Notes: generated by a model not told the origin, from the sequence alone. 64,000 nucleotides of DNA from Zingiber officinale (GCF_018446385.1 NC_055986.1:102023344-102087343); one strand, 5' to 3'. Numbered from the stretch's first letter, positions 54,490 through 64,000 are shown. Translations and numbers: made by a program.

Positions 54490-56960
54490 TAGCAAATTTG
54501 AACTCCTTGCAACATCAGGAATCTACAGGAACTGAAATGGGTGTAATCTGAAGTCTTTAGGTCCATCAGTGGGTTTCGGTCAAAACCTACTGATGGACTT
54601 AGAGAGCTCCGATTGCACCCATTTCAGTTTCTATGGATTCCTGGTGTTGCAAGGATTTCAAATTTGCTATCCATTATTTATTTTGACTTTTAGAAGGTGT
54701 TAAAATACAAGAACAAAGAATCAACAAAAAAAATTCATATCAGGCCCACGTTGGGCCTGATATGGAATCATATCAGGCCCACGTTGGGCCTGATATGATT
54801 CATATCAGGCCTAACGTGGAGTCTTTTTGCTGATTCTTTCTTCTTATATTTTAACACATTCTAAAAGTCAAAATAAATAATGGATAGCAAATTTGAACTC
54901 CTTGCAACATCAAGAATCTACAGGAACTGAAATGGGTGTAATCTGAGGTCTCTAGGTCCATCAGTGGGTTTCGGTCAAAATCCACTAATGGACCTAGAGA
55001 GCTCCAATTGCACCCATTTCAGTTTCTATGGATTCCTGGTGTTGCAAGGAATTCAAATTTGCTATCCATTATTTATTTTAACTTTTTGAAGGTGTTAAAA
55101 TATAAGAAGAAAGAATCAACAAAAAGGCTCCACGTTAGGCCTGATATGAATCATATTAGGCCCAACGTGGGCCTGATATGAATTATTTTTGCTGATTCTT
55201 TCTTCTTGTATTTTAACATCTTACAAAAGTCAAAATAAATAATGGATAGCAAATTTGAACTCCTTGCAACACTAGGAATCCATAGAAACTGAAATGGGTG
55301 CAATCGGAGCTCTCTAGGTCCATCAGTGGGTTTCGGTCGAAACCCACTGATGGACCTAGAGAGCTCCGATTGCACCCATTTCAGTTTCTATGGATTCCTG
55401 GTGTTGCAAGGAGTTCAAATTTTCTATCCATTATTTATTTTGACTTTTAGAAGGTGTTAAAATATAAGAAGAAAGAATTAGCAAAAAGGCTCCACGTTAG
55501 GCCTGATATGATTCCATATCAGGCCCAATATGGATCTCACTCTATTTAGAATTCTCAATTGTTTTAAGAACTCTTCATTTCCAATGTAGCATTTTATTTT
55601 GACTTAAATCTCAGTTCATGCTGTATGTCTTTGTTGGGGGTTTGAAAAATTATGCGGAAAAACCTTAACGGCTGAATACCTCTTCAAATATGTTGGATTG
55701 GATATTGAAAAGTAATGATTTTTGCAATTCCTCTAACTTTTGCTTGGTATCTTTTTCCCATTTAAATAATTGACATACTTTTCTTTCAACCTTCAGAATT
55801 TGGAGTGGTGTCTCTTTGTCCTTTTCCCTTATTTCTCGTAAGTGATCTCATTTTCTGGATTAATTTTATTTTACAAAGAAAGAAGAAATAAGTGAGTCAT
55901 GACTTATTTGCAGTTACATGCTAATAGAAGAATTAGGTCTATCTGGTATTGTGTCAATTCTATTTATTGGAATTATACATATCTTCTCTTTTTTCAATAA
56001 CTATACTATGACTATTTGTTCTAAGTGTTTGCATATGTAATTCTTATAGGTAATGAAACATTATACATTCTCTAATTTGTCAGAGAACTCTCATCGTTTT
56101 GCTACTGCCTTTTTCCACTTGATTTCATCACTAGCTGAAACATTTATGTAGGAGAATATACATTGATGTCCTTATCTATTTTTCTACTTAGAGCAATCAT
56201 AAACACATTCATTATGAAATGAAGAGTTCCTAAAATACTTGAGCATTCCTAATAGAGGGAGATCCACGTTGGGCCTGATATGGAATCATATCAGGCCCAA
56301 CGTGGGCCTGATATGATTCATATCATGCCTAACGCGGAGCCTTTTTGCTGATTCTTTCTTCTTGTATTTTAACACCTTCTAAAAGTTAAAATAAATAATG
56401 GATAACAAATTTGAATTCCTTGCAACACCAGGAATCCATAGAAACTGAAATGGGTGCAATCGGAGCTCTCTAGGTCCATCAGTGGGTTTTGACCGAAATC
56501 CACTGATGGACCTAGAGACCTCAGATTACACCCATTTCAGTTCCTGTAGATTCCTGATGTTGCAAGGAGTTCAAATTTGCTATCCATTGTTTATTTTGAC
56601 TTTTAGAAGGTGTTAAAATATACGAAGAAAGAATCAGCAAAAAGGCTCCACGTTAGGCCTGATATGAATCATATCAGACCCAACGTGGACCTGATATGAA
56701 TTTTTTTTGCTGATTTTTTGTTCTTGTATTTTAACACCTTCTAAAAGTCAAAATAAATAATGGATAGCAAATTTGAACTCCTTGCAATACCAGGAATCCA
56801 TAGAAACTAAAATGGGTGCAATCGGAGCTCTCTAGGTCCATTAGTGGGTTTTGACCGAAACCCACTGATGGATCTAGAGACTTCAGATTATACCCATTTC
56901 AGTTCCTGTAGATTCCTGATGTTGCAAGGAGTTCAAATTTGTTATTCATAGTTTATTTTA
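54490..56960. repeat. Five palindromic modules inside the MULE
   Basis: Modules near 54490-54710, 54870-55110, 55230-55470, 56380-56600 and 56745-56955. Each reads 'caaatttgaactccttgcaacaccaggaatcc...tgaaatgggtgcaatcggagctctctaggtccatcagtgggtttcggtc' and then its own inverse. Between them lie smaller palindromes of 'catatcaggcccaacgtgggcctgatatg'. Each module is a hairpin of roughly 100-bp arms. Confidence 0.88.
55660..56148 (+). pseudogene. Captured NHX5/6-type Na+/H+ exchanger exons
   Basis: Four plus-strand exon pieces match plant endosomal NHX5/NHX6. (1) about 55672-55713: Ala-Glu-Tyr-Leu-Phe-Lys-Tyr-Val-Gly-Leu-Asp-Ile-Glu-Lys. (2) 55797-55837, after ...ccttcag: Asn-Leu-Glu-Trp-Cys-Leu-Phe-Val-Leu-Phe-Pro-Tyr-Phe. 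(3) 55914-55974, after ...tttgcag: Tyr-Met-Leu-Ile-Glu-Glu-Leu-Gly-Leu-Ser-Gly-Ile-Val-Ser-Ile. (4) 56050-56148, after ...cttatag: [12 protein letters not shown] and [11 protein letters not shown]. Exons 2, 3 and 4 keep phase. Exon 2 has a good GTAAGT donor; the donor after exon 3 reads AT instead of GT, and exon 1's donor is also damaged. The parent protein exchanges Na+/K+ for H+ in Golgi and endosome membranes; this piece covers only a few membrane segments and cannot function. Confidence 0.87.
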
Positions 56961-57208
56961 GCTTATCTAAATGTATTAAAATATTATTAAAAAAATTAAT
57001 TAAATTTTAAATGTCGTTGATGAAAGAGGAGATAGGAAAGAAAAGAGGGAGAAAAGAAAAATGACAAAAAAAAAATTTGATTGGTCAGAAGGATAAAAGG
57101 GAAGTACACTTGAAAAAGTGCGTCCTTTGATAAATACCAAAGTAGCATATGTTTTTTGGTCAATTAAAATATCTAGATGCGTGATTTGATAAATTACCGT
57201 AAAAAATA

Positions 57209-57526
57209 TGACTCGCGGAGCATGCCGATTTTATATATTTGTATGTTTGGTATGAAAGTCACATGCAATGTCCACATACTGTTGAATAACTTAATATATA
57301 TAGTTCCACATCCTTCTAGAAACTGATGGATTATTAACTTGCATAGCCCCATGCAGGGACGGCCATGGTCAAAATGCGACGTCACACAGGGCTTAATTTT
57401 TTTTAGTAATTTATTTATTTCTTTTATTTAATAAAGACTAATAAAATAATAATTATTTATTCTCTCTGTTCAAAAAAAATCTCCAAAATCTCTTAAATGG
57501 TCACCGCCCGTATAGACTTTCTATCA
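57209..57526. other. No gene recognised
   Basis: AT-rich. It contains 'gcagggacggccatggtcaaaatgcgacgtcacac', a word seen in plant MITE-like repeats, but no ends or duplications I can define. Confidence 0.4.
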
Positions 57527-57650
57527 TGTTAAATTATATATTTATTTGTTTATAATTTTTAAGATAATTTAAACTTTTTTTTTTTACTCTATATTAATTT
57601 GAAGATCCAATAACATAATTAATTTTTTCTTCTTTCTTTTAATTTCTACA
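57527..57650 (+). repeat. Possible short copia LTR
   Basis: 124 bp, TGTTAAATTATATATT...AATTTCTACA, directly followed by TAGTATCAGAGCGG, a one-mismatch form of the Met-tRNA PBS. Short LTRs are typical of some copia lineages. Confidence 0.5.
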
Positions 57651-58277
57651 TAGTATCAGAGCGGTTCTCTTTCTCTGACATAATTTTTTCTACCGTCCCC
57701 TGTTATTATTTCCTGTTGCCGCTGTCGTCTCCTACAGTTGCTATTGATTTCGGCGCCGACATCTATTTTCTATCCTGATACTGTTGATTTCGGCACCGAC
57801 ATTATTTTCTGTCGATTTCGACGTCGACGCTATTTTTTATCGATTTCGGCATCGACGTCCTGTGTTGTTAATTTCAACGCCGACGTTTTTTTTATCGATT
57901 TTGGTGTCGAAGTCCTATGTTGCCGATTTCAGCACTGACGTCATTTTCTATTATTTTGACACCAACGCCCTTTGCTACTGATTTCTACATTTGACATCAT
58001 TTTATATCTCAGATTCTTTGTGTGACCACGGGTCGTCCTAACATCAGTTTTTGCGAAGCATACAAATGTATATCCTTACAATTTGGTTATTCTGCGAATT
58101 ATTCGTTTTGTCTTCATGCCTGGTCGTGCAGATGCTTCATGGAAATCTGATTCATACATATTTGAGCAGTTTCAACAGTTCCTTGCTTTACAGCCCTTTG
58201 CCATGTCAGCTTCCTCTCATATAGGTTTGTCGTTGTCTAGTATTTCAGGCATACCTTCATCCTTGTGGATTTCATGA
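57651..58277 (+). pseudogene. Copia fragment: PBS, repeat-rich leader, gag-protease linker
   Basis: The PBS-like site at 57651-57662 is followed by degenerate ~30-bp repeats 'gatttcggcgccgacgtc(a/t)tttttctat' (57745-58000). 58083-58277 then encodes Phe-Glu-Gln-Phe-Gln-Gln-Phe-Leu-Ala, Gln-Pro-Phe-Ala-Met-Ser-Ala-Ser-Ser and Ser-Gly-Ile-Pro-Ser-Ser. This segment lies just before the protease Leu-Asp-Ser-Gly-Ala motif in many plant copia polyproteins. Gag proper and everything downstream are missing. Confidence 0.6.
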
Positions 58278-58599
58278 AATATAAAATATAGTATTTTCAT
58301 GATAGTAATGAAAAGCTTTATGACGATAATAAGAGAAATTTTATGGCTGCTATTAAGATGATTATTAAGTGAGACTCAATGATAAAGGAGCATCATGAGA
58401 AAAAGAAAAATATATATCATCATTGTCGCTACTATATATATCATCCTTGAGGGTGGCTTTACACCTTCCATCAATCCACAAATTATGACAGCATATTCCT
58501 CCAACTGCTTCATTAAATAGCGTTAGTTACAAAAAGAGTGTACACGGGTAACGGAAGATTCCTCAGACGGTGATTACACACCTCCCAAGGTATATATAT
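58278..58599. other. No gene recognised
   Basis: AT-rich stretch between the copia fragment and a gypsy LTR remnant. Confidence 0.4.
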
Positions 58600-58968
58600 T
58601 CCCATATTTGAACCTTCTAGCACCTAATATTCTTTGTCATCTCATAATTGCAGAGGTTATAGAAGTGATATATAAAAGGAAGTCCTCTCTGATGGCAAGG
58701 TACGCTTTGACACATATTTTACTATACGTGAGCTCTCTTTGTTCAACTACTCTTCATCTTTGTGCTCGGGCAGTTACTGACTTAAAGCATTGGAGGGCCT
58801 TCGCTAAGGACCCCTTCCTTGATTTTTTACACTGACATTCTGTTTATTCGTTTGGGTGTGTGCAGAGCGGATTTGTGCACCAGCCCACAACCCTTCCATA
58901 AATCTGAGAGTCTTCGCCCAATCAATGTTGTAGCCACCTACCTAGCGTGTCGTCTCCAGCTTTCAGAT
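58600..58968 (+). mobile_element. Third gypsy LTR, 3' end remnant
   Basis: Ends 'gtcgtctccagctttcagata', parallel to gypsy D (32170-32198). It is followed by a PBS-like 'tggaattatctgtgggaac' (58980-58998), diverged from the forms in C and D. The left boundary is not visible; 58600 is approximate. Confidence 0.6.
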
Positions 58969-59047
58969 AGGATTATATTTGGAATTATCTGTGGGAACTT
59001 TGGTCTGAATTTGAAACTCAGGGATGAAAGAAGCCGGATGACTCACC

Positions 59048-59465
59048 ATGGTCACTTTGATGCAAGAAGAATTAGAAATGTTAATTAATGCTCAGGCACA
59101 GAAGCTGGTGCAGCAACAGTAACAAGCGGCAATCGACATCACTCTTCCCCATGACCCCACCTCATCAATAACAAGCCCTCACACTGAGTGAGGAGTCCGA
59201 GCAAGGGACCGAACGGGGGATCCAGTGGGGCACCAGCTAATTCCTTTGGCTGCTGGCTTGGTACCGCCCTATGATCCACTAGTTCATCAACCACTCGTGC
59301 CACCCTCCTTGATCGTATACCATCAAACATTATTCTACACATCGATCGAGGACATAGACAGGGAGGAAAGGCCCCGAGCATCATCTTCTGGAAATGCACT
59401 TGCCCGAGACGTGCGCAAAGGAAAAGCCCCTATGGCTTGACGTTCTCCCGAATAGATTAGCACAC
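59048..59465 (+). pseudogene. Third gypsy gag N-terminal remnant
   Basis: Broken frames encode Val-Thr-Leu-Met-Gln-Glu-Glu-Leu-Glu, Ala-Gln-Lys-Leu-Val-Gln-Gln-Gln (then a TAA), and Ala-Arg-Asp-Val-Arg-Lys-Gly-Lys-Ala-Pro (about 59400), collinear with gypsy C and D gag N-termini. The similarity ends at about 59465. Confidence 0.72.
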
Positions 59466-60780
59466 TGTTCTCCCAAGGGTATTGGATGACAAATTGCAAA
59501 AGCATTACCACCACTAGAGATAGGGGAATATGTTAAATTTTGAGAGAAGTCCTAAGATAATCACCAAATGATTTTTACTAAATATAAATTCAATATCTGA
59601 GTGCATATTATATGTTTGATTGTCTTAAACTCATTTATTGTATGTCTGCAATATAATTCATAGCATGAGAGAAATTGTGATTGGATCACAATTAGTGATT
59701 ATCTCTACATGTGCAATTATGAATGTATTGAAATTTCTCTAATCGTCGAATTGATGCATTTAGACATCATCAATTCTATAAGATTGACACGGGTTATACT
59801 CCTTGGTTCTCCAAGCAACTGTTTTCTCACTGGCTAGAGATATTGGGAAACTGAGAGTTAAATGTGGATGCTAGTTATGGTAACTATTTCATTGGAGTGA
59901 CTTGCTGTAAGACTTCATATGGTTATCTATATATATGAATATGTCTGTGAAGCTCTTATTGTAGCTCGAGTGCAAGTTTTCTTCGACTTGAGGTATATAA
60001 ATCATCTTGGTCATGGAGACTTATATTTTGAGGTCTTAAGCAAGCACCTCATTAAGGTGTGGACCCGGGATGATTGGGTATAAGTCGAAATACCCGAAAA
60101 TATTTGGATATCCCACAGAGGATTCACCACTCCTTGCGAGGAGACGTATACCCTATGACCACTTGTTATGATTATTACTCAAAGTCTTTGGTCAAAGCAT
60201 CATATGTTAAGAGTACGAAACTCTTAGACACATGTACGAGTAATTTGAATCCGTAGAATGAGGAAATATTACTTACGCTAGGTGTGACGTAGTCAGTCTA
60301 GTGGGAACAAACACATATACCATGTCCTGAACCAAATGGATATAAAATGAGTGAAAGGAACAAGGCACGACTCACTATAGCTGCTAAAGGGTTTAGAATT
60401 ATTTCTAAGATCAACTATGATTTTCTTGCTAATTGGTGATCATGATATACTACTAGGTGTCACTCATGATCATTCTATAATTAAGTAGTTAATTATGAAT
60501 GATCAAGATAAACTAGAAACCTATTGGGTCACACACACTAATGGGTCTCTAAAAGATGTAAAACAAGTAAAAGACATACAGGGGCTAAGGAGTAGCAGAA
60601 GACTCATCAAGGAAGAAACAAGTTTGTGAGTTGGAAATAGAGCAAAGGTTTCTGCAATAGAAAATTATTATTTTGTTCTCGCATTAATAAAGAACATTAT
60701 TTCTATTTCTTGCTTAAATAGAAAATGTTTACATTTTATTTTTAGTAATAATTATTGTTATATAACATTGAATGGTGTTC
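59466..60780. other. Probable copia LTR or leader, no gene
   Basis: From 'tgttaaattttgagagaagtcctaag' (59531) on, the text has the composition of a copia LTR (for example 'ggatcacaattagtgattatctctacatgtgcaattatgaatg', 'gggtcacacacac'), but I cannot pair it with a second LTR. Frames such as 60074-60256 have no domain. Confidence 0.4.
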
Positions 60781-61089
60781 TTTATGGCACTAAAATTTTA
60801 TGCAATGACATCTACGCATTAGATACATCTAGTGATACATTCAATATCTATACGAGCGATAAGCACGCCTGATTAGATGACCAATTAACATCTTACTCGT
60901 GACATTGTCGTCTTGGCCATATAAGTAAGAAACGTATATCTAAATTGCAAAAGATTACAATTCTCGAATCATTTGAATTAGATGCATTTGATACATGTGA
61001 TTCATGTTTAAAAGGTAAGATGACAAAGTTACCTTTTTCTAAAAAGGGTGAACGAGTTGATAAGTTGATGGGCTCATACATACCGATGT
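60781..61089 (+). pseudogene. Copia pre-integrase fragment, cut by element F
   Basis: Encodes stop-His-Cys-Arg-Leu-Gly-His-Ile-Ser-Lys-Lys-Arg-Ile-Ser-Lys-Leu and Cys-Asp-Ser-Cys-Leu-Lys-Gly-Lys-Met-Thr-Lys-Leu-Pro-Phe, the zinc-binding pre-integrase domain of a copia polyprotein. The stop stands where the Trp of L-W-H is usual. It is interrupted at 61090; the last five bases GATGT (61085-61089) should be duplicated beyond the right end of element F, outside the window. Confidence 0.82.
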
Positions 61090-62070
61090 TGTTGGAACCC
61101 CAAGGTTATTTTGGTGTGATCAACAAGTTAAGTTAGGTCCTGCGTTGTTTCTAACCTTGTGTCTAACTGTGCAGGAGCTTAAGAGCACAGGTACTCGAGC
61201 GGAAGACGCAGCTAGCGAGAAGGACGGCACGCTGTGCGTCCGAGGGACGAGGTGCTGCGGAAGAGTACACCGGCGGACGAGAAGGAAGTTCTGAGGTACG
61301 AAAGCCGGAGCGGAAGATTGCTCGGGGAGCAAGAGACGCAGCTAGCGCGAAGGTCGGCACGGGGTGCGACCGAGGGACGAAGTCTGCGGATGAGTACGCT
61401 GGTGGACGAGAAGGGACACGCGGTAATTCCGAGGGACGAGAAGCTGGAGGGAAGCACGCTCGAGAAGACCGGAAGATGTGTTCGGGTGAGCCCTATTCCG
61501 GATGTCAGAGATCACCCAAGCAAGCGGAGCCGGAGCAGAAAGACCCGGACCAGAGGCGAGCTGAACCAGAGAAGAGAGCACGGACCAAAAGTCAACTAGG
61601 TTGACTTTTGGCTCCGGGGCGCCCGGAAGGGACTTTTTCACAGGATCGAGCTTTGACTCGATCCAACCGTTGGGGGATAAATTTTATCCCCCCCAGGGCG
61701 CCCGGAACCCATCCAGGCGCCCCGACCAAGGCTATAAATATAGCCTTGGTCCAGAAGCTTTTCAACAATCACGATCATTCTATTTCCAAACACTTGTATG
61801 CTTTAGTTGTAGTTAAGCTTCTGTTTTCTGTGCCTAAACGCTGTAAGAGGCTTCTCCGCCTGAAGGAGTTTTTGAGCTTAATCTTCCTTGGATTAACAAC
61901 CTCCTTGGTTGTAACCAAGTAAACATCTGGTGCCTCGTCTTTTCTTTTATGCTTTTATTTATCTGCTTAATTCATTTTACAAGTGTTAGCTTAATCGTTC
62001 GAGGAAGGGTTGTCTATTTTTAATTGACAGGTTATTTACCAACCCTCCTAGCCGGCCCAACGGTCCTACA
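61090..62070 (+). repeat. Element F 5' LTR
   Basis: TATA box TATAAATA at 61733-61740. Open frames in its GC-rich half (61212-61641, both strands) are shadows. Confidence 0.9.
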
Positions 62071-62072
62071 AG

Positions 62073-62084
62073 TGGTATCAGAGC
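62073..62084 (+). promoter_or_regulatory. tRNA-Met primer binding site of element F
   Basis: TGGTATCAGAGC two bases after the LTR end. Confidence 0.93.
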
Positions 62085-62131
62085 CGAGTACGCCTCAGAA
62101 GGACTAACCGTCGTCTGACGCAACAAAAACG

Positions 62132-63292
62132 ATGGCCGGAGCTAGCGACTACCCACCTGCATTCGAGGGGGAGTTTTCCATCTGGAAACAAAACATGGAG
62201 GTATACCTTAACTCAGATTCTGATATTTCTTTAATAATGAAATTTGGTTATGAAGAACCAAAGAACACGAATGGAGAAAGACTCGATCTACGCCTCTGGA
62301 ACAAGAAGCAGCGTGACAAGTCAATGGCAAACGGTCAGGCAGAGTTTCACATTCTAACCGCAATACCAAATGAAGATTTCGATAGAGTTGGCGAATACAA
62401 CAGCGCAAAAGAATTTTGGGAAAAGTTCTTAAAACTCTACGAAGAACCAATTGAAGCCGAATCTGACTCTTTGATAGACACCGAGCTGCCGATAGAACAG
62501 TCTGAGATGGAAGAAATTACCGAGACAGCCCCAACAGTCGAAGTACATCCCGAGAGTGATGAAGGGGGAGAATCTTCGGATAAAAGCAACTCGACAGGGG
62601 GAGAATCAACTACCGAAAAGGTAAGTCAGGTATGGATTCGAACCTCTGATCAATTAAATGATTCAATCGAAGAATTGCCTGAAAATTTTTGTGAATCATC
62701 GAAAGAGTTTTTTATATTAGAAAATCAATTGTCAAACTTATCCTGCAAATTTGAAATATTATCGAAAGAGTTCTTCGAATTTCAAAATATCTTAACAAAA
62801 GAATTTTGCAAATTGGAAACTTTGCTAAAAAACTTTTGTGAATCACAAAGAAGTTTTTCGAAAGAATTATGCAACTTAGAAATATTATCGAAAACTTTTT
62901 CTGGTCCTAAAAATTTGGAATTACAAATTACTTTCTCGAAAGAGTTTTGCAATTCAGAAAATGAGTCATCGAAAAAGTGTTTCGGATTAAGAAATCTATT
63001 ATTAATAAATTCCTGCAAATTAGAATTTTTATTAAAAAATTCTTGCAAATTACAAAATATTCTTTCAAACGAATTTTGCACATTGTCGAAAGAATTTTTT
63101 ATAGCGTCGAAAAATTTTATCAAGTTAGAATCTATGCTATCGAAATATTTTTGTGAACTTGAAATTCAAAAAATAATACAAATTAACATAATACAAATTG
63201 TTGCTTGTTTAATATTTTTTGCTTTAAATCTTAAAAAGTGTGACTTAAGAATTTCTGATAAATTAAAATGGAAATTTAAACCTTCTGATTAA
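62132..63292 (+). CDS. Element F gag-like protein with Cys/Phe repeat tail
   Basis: An intact 386-codon frame whose ATG lies 61 bases after the PBS start (Met-Ala-Gly-Ala-Ser-Asp-Tyr). Residues 1-110 resemble SIRE-type copia gag: Phe-Glu-Gly-Glu-Phe-Ser-Ile-Trp-Lys-Gln-Asn-Met-Glu, Leu-Trp-Asn-Lys-Lys-Gln, Ala-Lys-Glu-Phe-Trp-Glu-Lys-Phe. Residues about 110-180 are acidic and Ser/Thr-rich. Residues about 190-345 are unlike normal gag: irregular repeats of about 14 residues around Ser-Lys-Glu-Phe-Cys-x-Leu-Glu and Leu-Leu-Lys-Asn-Phe-Cys, likely a coiled coil. A hydrophobic stretch (about 349-366, Ile-Ile-Gln-Ile-Val-Ala-Cys-Leu-Ile-Phe-Phe-Ala-Leu) lies near the C-terminus. No CCHC zinc knuckle is visible. 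It is probably a structural protein of the element; function of the tail unknown. Confidence 0.75.
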   Translation: MAGASDYPPAFEGEFSIWKQNMEVYLNSDSDISLIMKFGYEEPKNTNGERLDLRLWNKKQRDKSMANGQAEFHILTAIPNEDFDRVGEYNSAKEFWEKFLKLYEEPIEAESDSLIDTELPIEQSEMEEITETAPTVEVHPESDEGGESSDKSNSTGGESTTEKVSQVWIRTSDQLNDSIEELPENFCESSKEFFILENQLSNLSCKFEILSKEFFEFQNILTKEFCKLETLLKNFCESQRSFSKELCNLEILSKTFSGPKNLELQITFSKEFCNSENESSKKCFGLRNLLLINSCKLEFLLKNSCKLQNILSNEFCTLSKEFFIASKNFIKLESMLSKYFCELEIQKIIQINIIQIVACLIFFALNLKKCDLRISDKLKWKFKPSD

Positions 63293-63717
63293 AGCATAAA
63301 ATATATAAATAAATAAATGCATAGAAAATTTCTCTTTATGTTATTAATTCTCTGAAATTTTCTTGCATAAAGCTTTCTGTTTAGAAACTTCTTAATCTTG
63401 ATGTCGAATGACTTAGAAATTTGTCTTGACTTAGAAATATTTCCCTAAAAATTATTGAAATATAGTTTCAAAAAATTTTTTAATGTCAACCCTTAGATTT
63501 TGTTTGTACCCCATTTTTATTGTGATCAAAGGGGGAGAAGGGAAAGTATAAGTCTAGGGGGAGGTAAAAAGTCTAGGGGGAGGTAAAAAAAAAATTGAAA
63601 ATTAAAAATTGGAATGTTTGAAATTTAATTTTTTTCTATCATGTTGCATGTTATTGCAATAAACTGTTTAATTTCATATCTATTATTGACCCTAGCTTAA
63701 CTTGGGTTGATCACACC
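63293..63717 (+). other. Element F 3' non-coding region
   Basis: AT-rich 3' region with 'agtctagggggaggtaaa' repeated twice (63552-63586) and further G-runs leading to the PPT at 63718-63730. No coding domain. Confidence 0.65.
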
Positions 63718-63731
63718 AAAAAGGGGGAGAT

Positions 63732-64000
63732 TGTTGGAACCCCAAGGTTATTTTGGTGTGATCAACAAGTTAAGTTAGGTCCTGCGTTGTTTCTAACCTT
63801 GTGTCTAAGTGTGCAGGAGCTTAGGAGCACAGGTACTCGAGCGGAAGACGCAGCTAGCGAGAAGGACGGCACGCTGTGCGTCCGAGGGACGAGGTGCTGC
63901 GGAAGAGTACACCGGCGGAAGTGCGCGTGGTGGTTCCGAGGTACGAAAGCCGGAGCGGAAGATTGCTCGGGGAGCAAGAGACGCAGCTAGCGCGAAGGTC
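63732..64000 (+). repeat. Element F 3' LTR, first 269 bp
   Basis: Repeats 61090 onward; truncated by the window end. Confidence 0.9.

Larger units (their letters stand above)
54235..57199 (+). mobile_element. Mutator-like element (Pack-MULE) with long terminal inverted repeats
   Basis: 2965 bp bounded by a 9-bp direct duplication TAAAAAATA (54226-54234 and 57200-57208), the size typical of Mutator. Terminal inverted repeats start CGACAATTTACCAAATCACG / CGGTAATTTATCAAATCACG and extend about 300 bp, including 'caaaggacgcactttttcaagtg' and a CT-rich block with 'tcctctttcatcaacgacattt'. There is no MURA transposase, so it is non-autonomous. The interior has five palindromic modules around a central 55530-56270 segment with captured exons. 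Confidence 0.93.
61090..64000 (+). mobile_element. SIRE-type element F, gag-like ORF only (right end outside window)
   Basis: 5' LTR 61090-62070 (TGTTGGAACCCC...GGTCCTACA, 981 bp), PBS 62073-62084, one long ORF (62132-63292), PPT 'aaaaagggggaga' (63718-63730), and the start of the 3' LTR at 63732 with the same TGTTGGAACCCC. No protease, integrase or RT lies between ORF and PPT, so it is non-autonomous like 3540-11161 but of a different family. The two LTRs are close by eye, with a replaced stretch near 61278-61297 / 63918-63938. Confidence 0.9.

Noticed and set aside
61163..61641. GC-rich overlapping ORFs on both strands
   Set aside because: LTR of element F; the repeated 'gagggacgag' words create open frames in all directions.

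Overview
The window is intergenic plant nuclear DNA, almost certainly monocot. It consists mostly of nested transposable elements with one plausible small host gene. The large LTR retrotransposons, plant copia and gypsy (Tat) proteins, 9-bp MULE and 3-bp CACTA target duplications, tRNA-derived SINEs, and captured exons with GT-AG introns all point to a flowering plant. The style of the LTRs (gccgagcgg/ccgctcggc-rich gypsy LTRs, GATCGATC-rich SIRE-type LTRs) suggests Zingiberales, perhaps the ginger family, but that is recall and not something the sequence proves.

Layout. 1-14236: copia element A, whose 5' LTR is cut by the window edge; it is badly deleted and was split by a minus-strand, gag-only SIRE-type element (3540-11161, TSD CGGAT). 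14237-15345: the remaining part of another SIRE-type LTR, probably the target into which A inserted. 15346-19553: low-copy-looking DNA with a SINE-like repeat, a CTCCCT microsatellite, a three-exon HMA/HIPP-like gene (16869-17427) ending in a CaaX-type Cys-Cys-Val-Leu, and a CACTA-like subterminal repeat tract. 19554-33237: a gypsy LTR plus decayed gag (element D), split by a nearly complete copia element B (20337-32079, TSD TGGGG). The first 9 bp of B's 5' LTR are separated from the rest by a solo LTR of another family (20346-22210, TSD AGAGT). 33238-38583: a 5'-truncated SIRE-type element (LTR 34600-35908), a tandem array of hairpin units, and a SINE cluster that reuses one target.

38983-53315: a long Ty3/gypsy Tat-lineage element C: LTR, gag, protease, RT, two RNase H regions, integrase, a ~64-bp minisatellite, and an antisense additional ORF of the 'putative gypsy type transposon' family. 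The antisense ORF is interrupted by a CACTA transposon (46282-51622, TSD GGA). That CACTA carries a decayed Ulp1-like protease plus captured host gene fragments: three in-frame ALDH7 exons and the start of a TIC32-like short-chain dehydrogenase. 53316-53559 is a ~113-bp-arm palindrome at the broken end of C. 54235-57199 is a MULE with ~300-bp terminal inverted repeats and a 9-bp TSD (TAAAAAATA). It holds five palindromic modules around captured exons of an endosomal NHX5/6-type Na+/H+ exchanger. 57527-61089: fragments of a short-LTR copia, a third gypsy LTR/gag and another copia. 61090-64000: a SIRE-type element F whose gag ends in a Cys/Phe-rich repeat domain; its 3' LTR runs off the window.

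Nearly every long open frame belongs to a mobile element and is broken. The main interest lies in the two independent DNA transposons carrying recognisable host exons, the small HIPP-like gene, and several unusual palindromic structures. Protein family calls come from remembered conserved motifs, not from a database search.
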